Part shown: in pieces, positions 1-5,692 of the stretch
Layout of the letters: every line of letters begins with the position of its first letter
How positions within the stretch are numbered: the first letter of the stretch is position 1
Assembly: GCA_937900985.1 (NCBI GenBank)
Contig: CALCGM010000386.1
Span: 1-6,653 of the forward strand
Reading direction: 5' to 3'
From: an uncultured Planctomycetaceae bacterium
GTDB lineage: Bacteria; Planctomycetota; Planctomycetia; Pirellulales; UBA1268
Length of the DNA: 6,653 nucleotides
Made by a program: the position numbers and the translations under genes
Notes under the pieces: model-generated
Told to the model about the DNA's origin: nothing
What the model saw: the letters and a program-made list of their open reading frames with translations, nothing else
The model's database searches: none

Positions 1-194
1 CGACCCTTGGCCGCGAAGATCCTGGCGACGGCATCGGCATCGGTCGCCACGGCAGCCAGGCCGTAGACCGTTTCGGTGGGGACGGCCACCAGCCCGCCGC
101 CGGCGAGCGTTGCAGCAGCCCGCTGAACCGCAGCGGTGCTGGCGGGCGGCAAGGGGGAGCCCGCCTGCCAGGCAACGGGGAGAATCTCGGGCAT
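1..194 (-). CDS. tsaC: L-threonylcarbamoyladenylate synthase TsaC/Sua5/YrdC family, N-terminal part (3' end cut by window)
   Basis: This is the first 64 codons plus two bases of a leftward gene starting at ATG 194..192; the rest lies outside the window. The family condenses threonine, bicarbonate and ATP to threonylcarbamoyl-AMP, the cytoplasmic precursor of the t6A modification at A37 of ANN-decoding tRNAs. The visible protein carries the family hallmark PTETVYGL at residues 39-46, preceded by the GGGLVAV strand at 32-38 and followed by the TDADAVARIFAAKGR stretch (residues 51-65). The conserved KGR, whose lysine and arginine belong to the nucleotide and substrate pocket in this family, sits at the edge. 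About 30 residues precede the YrdC core, a normal N-terminal lead for this family. An AGAGG about 5 nt upstream of the ATG is a reasonable ribosome binding site. The gene is divergent from purE. Family assignment is firm; TsaC versus the longer Sua5 form cannot be told without the C-terminus. Confidence 0.92.
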   Translation of the reverse strand, partial: MPEILPVAWQAGSPLPPASTAAVQRAAATLAGGGLVAVPTETVYGLAAVATDADAVARIFAAKG

Positions 195-221
195 GGGGGC
201 CTCTCGCGAACAGTTGGTTTT

Positions 222-248
222 ATCGCCAGCGTTGCAACGACTGGTGAT
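222..248. promoter_or_regulatory. Imperfect 27-bp inverted repeat in the tsaC/purE spacer, next to a -10-like hexamer
   Basis: The outer arms are ATCGCCAG (222-229) and CTGGTGAT (241-248), which pair except for one G-T wobble. The core is the perfect palindrome CGTTGCAACG (230-239), with one extra A at 240. On the minus strand the outer arm overlaps GATAAA (complement of 219-224), a possible -10 element 25-30 bp before the tsaC ATG. No T-tract follows on either strand, so a terminator is unlikely. An operator is one reading and a 5'-leader hairpin another. The dyad is seen directly; its function is inferred. Confidence 0.35.
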
Positions 249-304
249 CGGCATCAAGATGCGGGCTCGACGGGAGCGGAGGAAGTCATTTTTTCGGTTT
301 TCGC

Positions 305-347
305 TGCTGCTGTCGTCGACGACTGTTCCGCCGCCCTTGCTGCTGTC
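305..347. repeat. Short palindrome and paired direct repeat in the purE upstream region
   Basis: GTCGTCGACGAC at 312-323 is a perfect 12-bp palindrome. It overlaps the first copy of a 10-bp direct repeat, TGCTGCTGTC, found at 305-314 and 338-347, so the copies start 33 bp apart (about three helical turns). The second copy ends 8 bp before the purE ATG. Triplet-like GC-rich sequence makes such repeats fairly likely by chance, so regulatory meaning is uncertain. Confidence 0.25.
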
Positions 348-355
348 ACACGCCC

Positions 356-913
356 ATGCCCCCTGCCCTGCCGACGTCCTCTGAAGCTCCCCTGGCGAAG
401 CCTCCCGAGCCGCCCGTCGTTGGTGTTGTGATGGGAAGCCGCTCCGACTGGGAGACCATGGAGCGAGCCGCCCACATCCTCGCCGAGTTTGGCGTGCCCC
501 ACGAGTGCCAGGTGGTTTCCGCCCACCGCACGCCCGACAAGCTCACCAGCTACGCCAAAACGGCGATCGAGCGAGGCCTGCGGGTGATCATTGCCGGTGC
601 CGGTGGCGCAGCCCACCTCCCAGGCATGCTCGCGGCACAGACCATCCTGCCCGTGCTTGGCGTGCCCGTGCAGTCGAAAGTGCTCAATGGCGTCGACTCG
701 CTGCTCTCCATCGTGCAGATGCCGGCGGGGGTTCCGGTGGCCACGCTGGCGATTGGCCGTGCCGGAGCGGCCAACGCCGGACTGCTGGCCGTCGCCATCC
801 TGGCGGCTTCTGATCCAGGGCTGCGGGAGCAGCTGGAGACGTTTCGGCGGGAGCAGACCGAGCGTGTGATGGCTGACCGGGTGGGGGAACCGCTGCCGGG
901 CACCGCCTCATGA
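356..913 (+). CDS. purE: N5-carboxyaminoimidazole ribonucleotide mutase, class I PurE
   Basis: PurE converts N5-CAIR, made by PurK, into CAIR in the cytoplasmic de novo purine pathway. The 185-residue protein contains the class I hallmarks in order: the phosphate-binding MGSRSDW loop (26-32), SAHRTP (55-60) with the catalytic histidine H57 (equivalent to E. coli His45), the glycine-rich GAGGAAHLPG loop (81-90), and LNGVDSLLSIVQMP (110-123) leading into GVPVATLAIG (125-134). GRAGAAN (134-140) is also typical of the octameric bacterial enzyme. Length is normal apart from a proline-rich lead of about 20 residues before the first beta strand. ATG 356 is the only upstream start that keeps that strand intact; ATG 431 would delete it. 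No Shine-Dalgarno precedes ATG 356. A GGAGG at 278-282 is too far away and is not followed by a usable start. The directly coupled purK supports mutase rather than AIR carboxylase activity. Confidence 0.96.
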   Translation: MPPALPTSSEAPLAKPPEPPVVGVVMGSRSDWETMERAAHILAEFGVPHECQVVSAHRTPDKLTSYAKTAIERGLRVIIAGAGGAAHLPGMLAAQTILPVLGVPVQSKVLNGVDSLLSIVQMPAGVPVATLAIGRAGAANAGLLAVAILAASDPGLREQLETFRREQTERVMADRVGEPLPGTAS

Positions 914-2118
914 GCCTGTCGGATGCTTCCAGCGCTGGGCCCCAGGGGCAGCCGCCGCGGGGCCTTGAGCGGCCCCTGCTGCCTGGTGCCATGCTCGGTG
1001 TGCTCGGCGGTGGGCAGCTTGGTGCGATGTTTGCGATGGCTGCCCGTCGCATGGGCTACCGGGTCACGGTCATCAGTGATGCGGCCGACGTGCCTGCGGC
1101 CAGACACGCCGATCGCGTCGAACTGGTCGACTACGGCAACCTCGAGCAGCTCGCGGCGGTCGCGGCCACGATCGATGCGGTCACGTTTGAGTTTGAGAAC
1201 GTGCCGGCGGAGGCCGGCCGGGCCATGGCCGCAGTGACCAGGGTGCATCCCTCGCCCGACGTGCTCGCCACGACGCAGGACCGCGGCCGCGAGAAGGCAT
1301 TTCTGAGCCGTCACGGGTTTGATGCCGCACCGCATCGGCTGATCACCTCGCACGAAGAACTCCTCGAGGCCGTGGAGGCCGTTGGCCTGCCGGCCGTGCT
1401 GAAGACGGCGAGCTTCGGCTACGACGGCCGTGGGCAGCTGCGGCTGTCGGACCGCTCGCAGCTGGATGCTGCCTGGGAGTCGCTCGGTGCCGGGCGGCTC
1501 GTGCTTGAGGCCTGGGTCGACTTCACCATGGAGCTTTCCGTGGTGGTGGCCCGCGGCGGCGATGCCACGGCGGCCGCCTTCACGCCATCGCACAACGCCC
1601 ACGCCCGTCACATTCTCGATGTTGCCAGCTGCCCTGCTGCGATCTCGGAGGAGGTCGCTGCCCAGGCACAGGAGGTGGCCTGTCGGATTGCGGCAGCCCT
1701 CGACCTGGTCGGCGTGGCCTGCATCGAGTTTTTTCTCACCCGCGACAATCGGCTGCTGGTGAATGAGATCGCCCCAAGGCCCCACAACTCAGGCCATCTC
1801 ACGATTGAGGCGGCGGCCACCAGCCAGTTCGAGCAGCAGGTGCGGGCGGTCTGCGGCCTGCCCCTGGGGGCGACGGATCCGATGTCGCCGGCCGCTATGG
1901 CGAACCTGCTGGGCGACCTCTGGAGCGACGGCGAGCCCGACTGGGCCGCGGCCCTGGCGGTGCCGGGCGTGCGGCTGCATCTCTACGGCAAGGCCTCCGC
2001 CCGTCCGGGCCGCAAAATGGGCCACCTCACCGCCTGCCGGCCAACCGTCGACGAGGCGATCGCAGCGGTGATCGAAGCGAGGCGGCGGGCCTGCCCGCAG
2101 CCGCTCACTGCGGAGTGA
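910..2118 (+). CDS. purK: N5-carboxyaminoimidazole ribonucleotide synthase, ATP-grasp PurK
   Basis: PurK uses ATP and bicarbonate to carboxylate AIR to N5-CAIR, which PurE then rearranges. The 402-residue protein shows the family pattern throughout: the N-terminal GGGQLG nucleotide-fold motif (33-38), TFEFENVP (92-99), QDRGREK (123-129), KTASFGYDGRGQ (165-176) for ATP binding, the probable Mg2+ ligands E273 and E286, NEIAPRPHNSGH (285-296), SQFEQQVRAV (305-314), and the closing RKMGH (368-372). Its ATG overlaps the purE TGA as ATGA (910-913), so the pair is probably translationally coupled. That position gives a 27-residue lead before the usual start of the family, MLGVLGGGQLG. ATG 991 would give a more standard N-terminus but has no ribosome binding site, so I keep 910. 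The 3' end overlaps the convergent glycosyltransferase gene by 14 bp. Identity is firm; only the start is open. Confidence 0.96.
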   Translation: MSLSDASSAGPQGQPPRGLERPLLPGAMLGVLGGGQLGAMFAMAARRMGYRVTVISDAADVPAARHADRVELVDYGNLEQLAAVAATIDAVTFEFENVPAEAGRAMAAVTRVHPSPDVLATTQDRGREKAFLSRHGFDAAPHRLITSHEELLEAVEAVGLPAVLKTASFGYDGRGQLRLSDRSQLDAAWESLGAGRLVLEAWVDFTMELSVVVARGGDATAAAFTPSHNAHARHILDVASCPAAISEEVAAQAQEVACRIAAALDLVGVACIEFFLTRDNRLLVNEIAPRPHNSGHLTIEAAATSQFEQQVRAVCGLPLGATDPMSPAAMANLLGDLWSDGEPDWAAALAVPGVRLHLYGKASARPGRKMGHLTACRPTVDEAIAAVIEARRRACPQPLTAE

Positions 2119-2126
2119 GGCTGCGG
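2095..2126. terminator. Strong hairpin spanning both convergent stop codons, candidate bidirectional terminator
   Basis: CCGCAGCC (2095-2102) pairs perfectly with GGCTGCGG (2119-2126). Inside it TCACT (2105-2109) pairs with AGTGA (2114-2118) around a GCGG tetraloop, leaving a two-base bulge at 2103-2104, for 13 base pairs in total. The purK TGA (2116-2118) and the glycosyltransferase TGA (complement of 2105-2107) both lie within the inner stem. On the plus strand it is followed by CCTTT, a poor U-tract; on the minus strand no T-tract follows. Placement between converging operons suggests termination or 3'-end protection, but without U-tracts classical intrinsic termination is not assured. Confidence 0.5.
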
Positions 2127-3262
2127 CCTTTCCAGCTGGCCTTGAGGCCTGCGGCCCGCCGCACGACGCCAAACCACTGGATGCCGAGAAACAGCAGGAT
2201 CGCCAGCGGGTGGGCGAAACTGCTGAAAAAAGGCGATCGGAAGCGAACCGCCTCGATCATTCGCGTCACCAGGGAGAAGCCAACCGCCGTCAGAATGAAC
2301 GCGATGGTGAGCGAGTGGAACGACCACCACGACCAGCCCACCGCCAGGCCAATCAGCAGCAGCACCGCCGGCAGCACCTGCCCGCCAAAGAGCAGGATCG
2401 TGGCGGGCACGACCGCGCGGGGCGTCGCCATCCCCTCGGTGGCGTTTTTGGAGAGCCCTTGCAGCACATCGACGCCACGGGTGTACATGCGGCACTCGGC
2501 GATGTCGCTGGCATCAAACAGGTCGGACGTGAGGCCCGCGTTGCGGTAGGCCCGCGGCAGCTTGATGCCATCGTGGAGCGACGCGCGAATGGCCGCATGC
2601 CCACCCGACTGGAGATACGCCTCGCGTCGCGTGAGAAACATCTGCCCACAGCCAGCGGCCAGCCCGGGGGAGAGGCTGCGGCGACTCATGCCCAAGGGGA
2701 GAAACCCTAGCAAGACATACTGAATCAGAGGCAGCAGCAGCCACTCCACCGGCGTGCCGGTGAGCTGCCGGGGAAACCCGCTGGCCAGCGCCACCCCCGA
2801 CGTCTCGAGAAAGCCGACGGCTCGGCACAGCGCATCCGGTTTCAGGGTGACATCGGCGTCGAGAAAAACAAACGTGTCGTGCACGGCGGCTTCCGCCAGC
2901 TGGCTGCAGGCATGCTGCTTTCCGCACCAGCCCGCCGGCAGCGGACGGCCGGCGATCAGGCGGACTCGCGGATCCTCGTCGGCAAGACGGCCCACAATGG
3001 CGGCGGTGTCGTCCTGGCTGTCGTCATCAAGGATCACCAGTTCGAGGTCGACGCCTTCGCTTGCCAGGATGGCCCGGCAGGTTCGCTCGATCGCCCCCGC
3101 CTCGTCGCGGGCGGGAATCAGCACTGAGATCGGCTGGCGTGCGACAGAACCCCGGGGAGCCCGGCGAAACTTGGGCAGGTTGACCGCCGTCAGGATCGCC
3201 GGGACTGCCGAGAGCCCCAGGCCGATGACCGCCGAAAACTCGATGAGGGTTGGGGCTCCCAC
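2105..3262 (-). CDS. crtQ: Membrane-associated GT2 glycosyltransferase, CrtQ-like (carotenoid glycosylation)
   Basis: This protein probably transfers a sugar from a nucleotide donor to the oxidised end of a carotenoid at the inner membrane. The 385 residues show a GT-A fold of family 2: SVLIPARDE (46-54), LDDDSQDDT (78-86) for the nucleotide, GWCGKQHAC (111-119), and the metal-binding DAD in FLDADV (133-138). The probable base is D231 in LHDGIKL (229-235), where many GT2 enzymes have an ED pair; no obvious (Q/R)xxRW follows. Hydrophobic segments lie near residues 8-27, 176-192, 283-309, 315-335 and 348-366, so both ends are likely membrane-bound, as in S. aureus CrtQ, which is of similar length. 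The start is GTG (3262..3260), the only option: no methionine codon occurs before M192, and an in-frame TAA lies one codon upstream. It is last in the operon, 3 bp after the acyltransferase. The GT2 family is firm; the carotenoid substrate and symbol rest on context. A glycolipid or hopanoid substrate is the main alternative. Confidence 0.87.
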   Translation of the reverse strand: MGAPTLIEFSAVIGLGLSAVPAILTAVNLPKFRRAPRGSVARQPISVLIPARDEAGAIERTCRAILASEGVDLELVILDDDSQDDTAAIVGRLADEDPRVRLIAGRPLPAGWCGKQHACSQLAEAAVHDTFVFLDADVTLKPDALCRAVGFLETSGVALASGFPRQLTGTPVEWLLLPLIQYVLLGFLPLGMSRRSLSPGLAAGCGQMFLTRREAYLQSGGHAAIRASLHDGIKLPRAYRNAGLTSDLFDASDIAECRMYTRGVDVLQGLSKNATEGMATPRAVVPATILLFGGQVLPAVLLLIGLAVGWSWWSFHSLTIAFILTAVGFSLVTRMIEAVRFRSPFFSSFAHPLAILLFLGIQWFGVVRRAAGLKASWKGRSLTPQ

Positions 3263-3265
3263 GGT

Positions 3266-4075
3266 TTAACGCTGCTCCGGGCTCGTGCCTGTGTGTGATG
3301 GATCGAATGCCTTGCCTCGCAGCCGAGCCGATGCCCAGCGGAGCGAGTCGTAGACGGTCCCGACACCCTCACGGCCCACGGCCAGCGTGCGGAATGCTGC
3401 GGGATCGCGGGCCATGGCGGCCTCGGCCAGCCGTTCCTGTGTGGCAGTGAGGGCGTCGGTGAGCTGCTCCTGCCATACATCGGTCGAACGCGCGGCGGCT
3501 GTTGAGAGGTCGATCGGTTCGCCAAACGCCACAAGGGCTTCGGGGAGCCGCTCGTTCCAAAACGGATACTCCATCGCCATCGGCACGAGCAGCCCTTCGC
3601 CCCTGGCGGCCAGATGGGCGACCCCCGGTCGAATCGGCACCGGCCGGACCCGCGGATCGACAAACGTGCCCGCCGCGGTGATCCAGAAGATCGTGTCGCT
3701 TCGTCGCTGGCTGGCCCGGGCATACTGCAGAAACTTCTTCGAGCCCTGCCAGGTGCCCGGCTCGATTCCGAGAAATCCGATCGATTCGAGGAAACGGTAT
3801 TTCCCCAGGGCAGATGCGTCGATCGGGCCGTAGTTGAGCCGCTCTGGAGAGAGCTGCTCTGCCACGAGTAGAAACACCAAGGGATCCCACCAGCCGGGAT
3901 GGTTGGTGTAGACCACCAGCGAGCGACCGTCGATCTCCGGCGAGGTGCCGTTCAGGAGCCGCAAGGCATGGAAATGGCGGCGGAAGAACCACCGCACGTA
4001 GGTCATGAACCAGCCGAACCGCGTTCGCGAAAACGGGGGGAGGCTCTGCGGGTCGTGCGTGCCTGAGGCGGCCAT
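3266..4075 (-). CDS. PlsC-like (LPLAT) acyltransferase, probable carotenoid-glycoside acyltransferase
   Basis: The 269-residue protein belongs to the lysophospholipid acyltransferase fold. It has the catalytic HX4D motif in NHPGWWDPL (58-66), with H59 and D64, preceded by the strand SLVVYT (52-57). Later come the GFLGIEPGTW region (100-109, motif II position), ITAAGTF (132-138, motif III position), RPGVAHLA (149-156) and LLVPMAMEY (162-170, motif IV position). The glycerol-phosphate-contacting residues of PlsC (R in motif II, E of EGTR in motif III) are missing, which argues against a phospholipid role. From context it most likely esterifies a fatty acid onto the sugar of a glycosylated carotenoid, the step done in S. 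aureus by CrtO, a protein of another family. ATG 4075 is the first start after an in-frame stop and has no Shine-Dalgarno. The gap to the upstream desaturase is 24 bp and to the downstream glycosyltransferase 3 bp. The fold is certain; the substrate is inferred. Confidence 0.82.
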   Translation of the reverse strand: MAASGTHDPQSLPPFSRTRFGWFMTYVRWFFRRHFHALRLLNGTSPEIDGRSLVVYTNHPGWWDPLVFLLVAEQLSPERLNYGPIDASALGKYRFLESIGFLGIEPGTWQGSKKFLQYARASQRRSDTIFWITAAGTFVDPRVRPVPIRPGVAHLAARGEGLLVPMAMEYPFWNERLPEALVAFGEPIDLSTAAARSTDVWQEQLTDALTATQERLAEAAMARDPAAFRTLAVGREGVGTVYDSLRWASARLRGKAFDPSHTGTSPEQR

Positions 4076-4099
4076 GGCGGTGTGACTGCCGCAGGAGAA

Positions 4100-5692
4100 T
4101 CAGGAGGCCATCACCGGCGATGGCTGCGACGAGCGAGACCGCTCCACGAGTCCGTCCTTGTCGACACAGTCGGCCGCAATCCAGCCCGACATCATCACCA
4201 TCGGCATGCCTGGTCCTGGATGGGCGGCGCCACCAGCCAGGTAGAGCCCCTCCACATCGGGCGAACGATTGGAGGGCTTGAAGGCACCCATGAAGCGGCC
4301 GTGGCTGGCCAGTCCGTAGATCGCGCCATTGAGCACGTGGTAGCGATCGTTGATGTCTTGCGGCGTGAGCGCCCGCTCCACCTCAATGCGGTCTTCGATG
4401 TCTTCCATGCCGGCGGTCGACCGCAGTTTCTCGATGATCGTGTTGCGGTAGGCCGGCAGCATCTTCGACCAGTCGTGGTGCGGCCGCAGGTAGGGCGTGT
4501 GAACGAGCACGTAGAGCGCTTCACCACCCTCAGGGGCCACCTCGGGCTCGGTCATCGCCGGGGCACACACGTAGGCCGTCGGATCGGGGGCCGGCTCTCC
4601 CTTGCGGTAGATCGACTCAAACTCCTCGTGTGGGTCGCGGGAGAACACAAAGTTGTGGTGCAGGAGCTGCTCGTAGCGACGCTTGAGGCCGAGGTAGAGC
4701 ACCACGCCGGAGCAGGCAGGCTCGTAGCCACGGCGGCGAAGGAACTTCGCTGCCGTGGGCTGATCGAGCAGCTCACGGTGGGTTCGCACGCTGTCGGAGT
4801 TGCTGACCACCGCAGCCGCCGGGATGAACTCGCCGGATGCGGTTTCCACTCCGACCACCTTGCCCCGTTCCGTGCGAATCCGCTGCACGGGGCACTCCGT
4901 GCGAATCTCCACGCCGAGGTCGGTGGCGAGCGAGGCGAGGGCCTCGGGCACGGCCCTGGTGCCACCCATCGGATACCAAACGCCGTCTCGCGACTGCATG
5001 CTGGCGATGCCACAGAGCACTGCCGGGGAGTTTTCCGGATTGCTGCCGACATACTGCGTGAAGTGATCGAACATCTGCGCGGCCCGCTCTTCGGGCACGA
5101 ATGCCCGCACCGTCCCCCCCACGCTGTGGCCCGGCCGCATGCCCATGATCTCTTTGAGCAGGCCGAGCGTGAGGCCCCGCTTGCTGTCGAACATGTCTTT
5201 CATGCCGCCGACGGGACGCCAGAAAAAGTAGTCGTCGGACAGCCGGTGCAGTCGCTTGGCAAGCTCCATGAACCGCTCGTAGCCGTCGCCCGCCTTGCGG
5301 CCAGGCGCCAGCGTGTCGAGATTCCGCCGCATTTCAGTGACGTCGGCGACGAGGTCGAGCGTTGTGCCATCGGTGAAGAAGCTGCGCCACTGTGGGTCGA
5401 GCGGAACGAGGTCGAGCTCTTCATGCAGGTCGCGACCCGCCTCAGCAAAGACCCGACGAAGCACCTCGGGGATCGTGAGGATGGTCGGCCCCATGTCGAA
5501 CCGGTAGCCGCCCTCAGAGAGCACGGCCGCCTTGCCGCCGAGCCAGGGGTTTTTGTCGCAGAGCGTGACTGCGTAGCCGCGAGCCGCCAGCGTGCAGGTC
5601 GCCGCCAGGCCGGCCAGGCCGCCGCCAATCACCACAACCCGTGACTGCCCGTCGGCAGACCCCGCTTCGTTTGCCTTGGACGTTGCAATCAT
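4100..5692 (-). CDS. FAD-dependent carotenoid desaturase/oxidase, CrtI/CrtN/CrtP family
   Basis: This complete 530-residue flavoprotein has the phytoene desaturase layout: the Rossmann motif GGGLAG (23-28), an acidic residue closing the second strand (D46 in LCDKN, usually E) followed by LGGKA (51-55), GYRFDMGPTIL (62-72), and the C-terminal FAD/substrate segment starting at GLYLAGG (482-488) and running through AHPGPGMPMVMMSG (490-503). It should insert conjugated double bases' equivalents, that is double bonds, or oxidise terminal methyl groups of a carotenoid at the membrane. The MVMMSG ending differs from that of its partner upstream, consistent with a split of labour such as CrtN desaturase and CrtP methyl oxidase, with this gene perhaps the CrtP type; residues alone do not settle which. 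Start ATG 5692 overlaps the upstream stop (ATGA, 5689-5692); a GAGG lies about 11 nt upstream. The next gene follows after 24 bp in the same frame. The family is firm; the reaction is open. Confidence 0.88.
   Translation of the reverse strand: MIATSKANEAGSADGQSRVVVIGGGLAGLAATCTLAARGYAVTLCDKNPWLGGKAAVLSEGGYRFDMGPTILTIPEVLRRVFAEAGRDLHEELDLVPLDPQWRSFFTDGTTLDLVADVTEMRRNLDTLAPGRKAGDGYERFMELAKRLHRLSDDYFFWRPVGGMKDMFDSKRGLTLGLLKEIMGMRPGHSVGGTVRAFVPEERAAQMFDHFTQYVGSNPENSPAVLCGIASMQSRDGVWYPMGGTRAVPEALASLATDLGVEIRTECPVQRIRTERGKVVGVETASGEFIPAAAVVSNSDSVRTHRELLDQPTAAKFLRRRGYEPACSGVVLYLGLKRRYEQLLHHNFVFSRDPHEEFESIYRKGEPAPDPTAYVCAPAMTEPEVAPEGGEALYVLVHTPYLRPHHDWSKMLPAYRNTIIEKLRSTAGMEDIEDRIEVERALTPQDINDRYHVLNGAIYGLASHGRFMGAFKPSNRSPDVEGLYLAGGAAHPGPGMPMVMMSGWIAADCVDKDGLVERSRSSQPSPVMAS

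Noticed and set aside
232..260. Sigma-70-like promoter for purE (TTGCAA with a CAAGAT hexamer 17 bp later)
   Set aside because: Only 4 of 6 and 3 of 6 consensus matches, and the first hexamer is part of the palindrome at 230-239; too weak to call.
278..285. Strong Shine-Dalgarno-like GGAGGAAG upstream of purE
   Set aside because: No ATG, GTG or TTG lies at a suitable distance, and the only nearby candidate (ATT at 288) is out of frame with purE. It is probably chance purine-rich sequence.
136..384. 82-codon plus-strand frame in the tsaC/purE spacer
   Set aside because: It overlaps tsaC antisense and the purE start, and its Arg-rich then Leu/Pro-rich sequence resembles no known small protein.
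550..1785. 411-codon minus-strand open frame across purE and purK
   Set aside because: It lies opposite two firmly identified genes, has shadow-like Arg/His/Gly composition and no recognisable domain.
2056..2063. GCGATCGC octamer, the cyanobacterial HIP1 motif
   Set aside because: I noticed only this copy, inside purK; HIP1 genomes carry it at high density, so it gives no evidence for a cyanobacterium.
4082..5644. 520-codon open frame on the plus strand, antisense to the complete desaturase
   Set aside because: It matches no family I recognise, is rich in His, Arg, Gly and Val as GC-rich shadow frames are, and covers a gene with clear motifs on the other strand.
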